From positions 1-14,344 of the forward strand of contig JAGKTU010000054.1 in NCBI GenBank assembly GCA_021153265.1: a DNA stretch of 14,344 nt. The letters run 5' to 3'. The DNA comes from Clostridia bacterium (GTDB lineage Bacteria; Bacillota; Clostridia; Oscillospirales; Oscillospiraceae). A program made the translations under genes and the position numbers. A model generated the notes under the pieces. It was given only the letters and a program-made list of their open reading frames with translations. It was not told the origin of the DNA and did no database searches. Positions 12,631 to 14,344 of this stretch are shown here, one piece after another (within the stretch, counting starts at the first letter, position 1; every line of letters starts with the position of its first letter).

Positions 12631-14344
12631 TTAATCAAACCCGTTCACATCCACAAATGCGGACACGCCCCGGTTTGCCTTATCCTTGCTGAATTCCCGG
12701 AGTAAGTGCGCCAATAAAAACCGCAACTCCCGGGTCATGCGGCATCGCAGGGTCAACTGATATCGGAAATTATAATTGATTTTCGGCACAACACAGGGTG
12801 CAGGGCCTAAAACCGTGCATGTTTCACCGGCATAGGGAGGCTGCTGCAGACAAGCTCTCAGGCTGTCCCGGAATTTTGCCGCGCCCCGAAATACCACCGT
12901 TTCCTCTTGGCCGATAAATGCTACCTGCGCCACATCTCCGAAGGGGGGCGCTTGCTGCACCCGGCGCAGTTCCAGTTCCAGGGCATAAAACGCCTCGTAA
13001 TCCTGCCGGGCAGCAAGTCCGATGATCTGATTCTGGGGAACCATGGTCTGGATAATGGCCCGTCCTTCGCTCTCGCCCCGTCCGGCACGGCCAACCACCT
13101 GGGTCAACATATTAAATGTAGTCTCCCCGGATCGATAGCCGCCGGTGTACAGGCTCAAGTCCGCGTCCAGCACGCCAACCAGTGTCACATCCGGCAGGTT
13201 CAGTCCCTTGGCCACCATCTGCGTGCCGATCAGCACCGGGACTTTTTCCTCCCGGAAGTGGTTGAGGATCTTTTCGTGGGTATTCACCGCGCTGACGGTA
13301 TCCGTATCCATCCGGTCGATCTCGATCTCCGGGAACAGGGCAGATAACTCCTGCTGAACCTTCTGGGTACCCACACCCAAAGGTTTCATGGGGCCGCCGC
13401 AGCTTGGACACCGTTCCGGCACCCGGATGGAGTGACCGCAATAGTGGCACATGAGCCGCCCGTTGGCACTGTGATAGGTCAGTTTCTGGTCACACCGGGG
13501 ACAATTCGGGATTTCCCGGCAGTCCACGCAGACTAAGCACCGGCTGTTACCCCGGCGGTTCAGCAGCAGGATCGTCTGCTTTTTTTCTGCTATGTTGTCG
13601 GCAATGGCCATCCGCAGCTCGTCGCTTAAACTGAGGTCGTTGCCCATTTTCAGTTCCTCTTTCATGTCCACAATGGACACCTTCGGCAGAGGACGGCCGT
13701 TATAGCGATTTTCCAGCCGATACAGCCGGTAATCGCCCTTTTTAGCCCGATACATGCTCTCCACAGAGGGCGTGGCCGAACCCAGCAGTACCAGCGCCTG
13801 TTCCTTGGCGCCGCGCCAGATGGCCACCTCTTTGGCAGCATATCGGGGAGAATTTTCAGATTTATAGGAATGCTCCTGCTCCTCATCCAGAATGATCAGA
13901 CCGGGGTTTTCGCAGGGGGCGAACACCGCACTGCGGGTTCCTACCACCACTTTTGCCTCACCGGACCGGACGCGCTTCCATTGGTCGTACCGTTCGCCTG
14001 CCGGCAGGCTGCTGTGCAGCACCGCCACCTGATCGCCAAAATATGCCGCCAAGGTCGACAGCAGCTGAGGCGTCAGGGCGATTTCCGGCACCAAGAGCAT
14101 GGCACTTTCGCCGTGATTCAGGCACTTTTGAATGAGCTTAATATATACCGCAGTCTTTCCGGAACCGGTAATGCCGTAGAGCAATGCTACACCCGGCCCC
14201 GGTTCTTCCATCTGCTCCGCCAAACCTTCGAAGCACTTCTGCTGCTCCTCATTCAGAACAAGCGGCCCATCCAGCTTGGCAGGTTGGATATCCCGGCAGC
14301 GCAGCACAGGCCGTTCCGTCAAAGTCAGATAGCCCAGAGCCTCC
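12631..14344 (-). CDS. priA: Primosomal protein N' (replication restart helicase PriA), 5' end missing
   Basis: PriA recognises stalled forks and reloads the replicative helicase. About 570 C-terminal residues are visible. The frame is open to the window edge (upstream residues read EALGYLT), so the N-terminal DNA-binding part lies outside. Seen in order: Walker A GITGSGKT, DEEQ (motif II, in place of the usual DEEH), GSATPS (motif III), four CxxC-type zinc pairs (CVDC, CPRC, CHYC, CPSC) within the helicase region, GTQMVAKGLNLP (motif V) and QVVGRAGRG (motif VI). Family length is about 730-800 aa. A TTG at 14322 could be mistaken for the start but is internal. def follows after 17 nt. Confidence 0.97.
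   Translation of the reverse strand, partial: EALGYLTLTERPVLRCRDIQPAKLDGPLVLNEEQQKCFEGLAEQMEEPGPGVALLYGITGSGKTAVYIKLIQKCLNHGESAMLLVPEIALTPQLLSTLAAYFGDQVAVLHSSLPAGERYDQWKRVRSGEAKVVVGTRSAVFAPCENPGLIILDEEQEHSYKSENSPRYAAKEVAIWRGAKEQALVLLGSATPSVESMYRAKKGDYRLYRLENRYNGRPLPKVSIVDMKEELKMGNDLSLSDELRMAIADNIAEKKQTILLLNRRGNSRCLVCVDCREIPNCPRCDQKLTYHSANGRLMCHYCGHSIRVPERCPSCGGPMKPLGVGTQKVQQELSALFPEIEIDRMDTDTVSAVNTHEKILNHFREEKVPVLIGTQMVAKGLNLPDVTLVGVLDADLSLYTGGYRSGETTFNMLTQVVGRAGRGESEGRAIIQTMVPQNQIIGLAARQDYEAFYALELELRRVQQAPPFGDVAQVAFIGQEETVVFRGAAKFRDSLRACLQQPPYAGETCTVLGPAPCVVPKINYNFRYQLTLRCRMTRELRFLLAHLLREFSKDKANRGVSAFVDVNGFD

Noticed and set aside
14320..14322. TTG as the priA start
   Set aside because: The frame stays open upstream to the window edge with PriA-like residues, and PriA needs a further N-terminal domain.
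1..14344. CRISPR arrays, insertion sequences, tRNA or rRNA genes, prophage or defence genes
   Set aside because: No regularly spaced repeats, transposase motifs, cloverleaf-like sequences or phage genes were found; the gene content is ordinary core genome.

Overview
The window is a chromosomal housekeeping region of a GC-rich Firmicute. All genes lie on the minus strand, so transcription runs from high to low coordinates. The priA-def-fmt-rsmB-rlmN-stp-prkC-rsgA order, the PASTA-domain Ser/Thr kinase and the rpsJ-rplC-rplD-rplW-rplB-rpsS order are characteristic of Firmicutes. The GC-rich coding sequence, together with one small membrane-protein pair that looks clostridial, suggests Clostridia, perhaps Oscillospiraceae. 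That placement is inference; no rRNA or diagnostic gene is present.

Region A (14344 to 4719) is a long run of closely spaced genes: priA (5' end outside the window), def, fmt, rsmB, rlmN, stp, prkC and rsgA. It covers replication restart (PriA), N-terminal formyl-Met handling (Fmt adds the formyl group, Def removes it), rRNA methylation (RsmB, RlmN), a phosphatase/kinase signalling pair (Stp/PrkC) and a ribosome-assembly GTPase (RsgA). Spacers are 1 to 27 nt, except for a 160-nt AT-rich gap before rlmN that may hold an internal promoter. The unit ends at a strong hairpin terminator that starts on the rsgA stop codon.

Region B (4707 to 3438) is a two-gene unit of uncharacterised membrane proteins (265 and 112 aa), with a plausible promoter and a very strong 16-bp-stem terminator.

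Region C (3376 to 1) is the start of the S10 ribosomal-protein operon. It has a near-consensus promoter with 17-bp spacing and an AT-rich upstream tract. A leader of about 290 nt follows, containing several hairpins, one terminator-like. Then come rpsJ, rplC, rplD, rplW, rplB and the first 16 codons of rpsS. The leader and an unusually long rpsJ-rplC spacer are the likely regulatory parts.

No mobile element, CRISPR array, tRNA, rRNA or foreign island was seen. I found no clear undescribed multi-gene system. The best candidates for follow-up are the rpsJ leader, the two unknown membrane proteins and the repeat-bearing C-terminal tail of L3.
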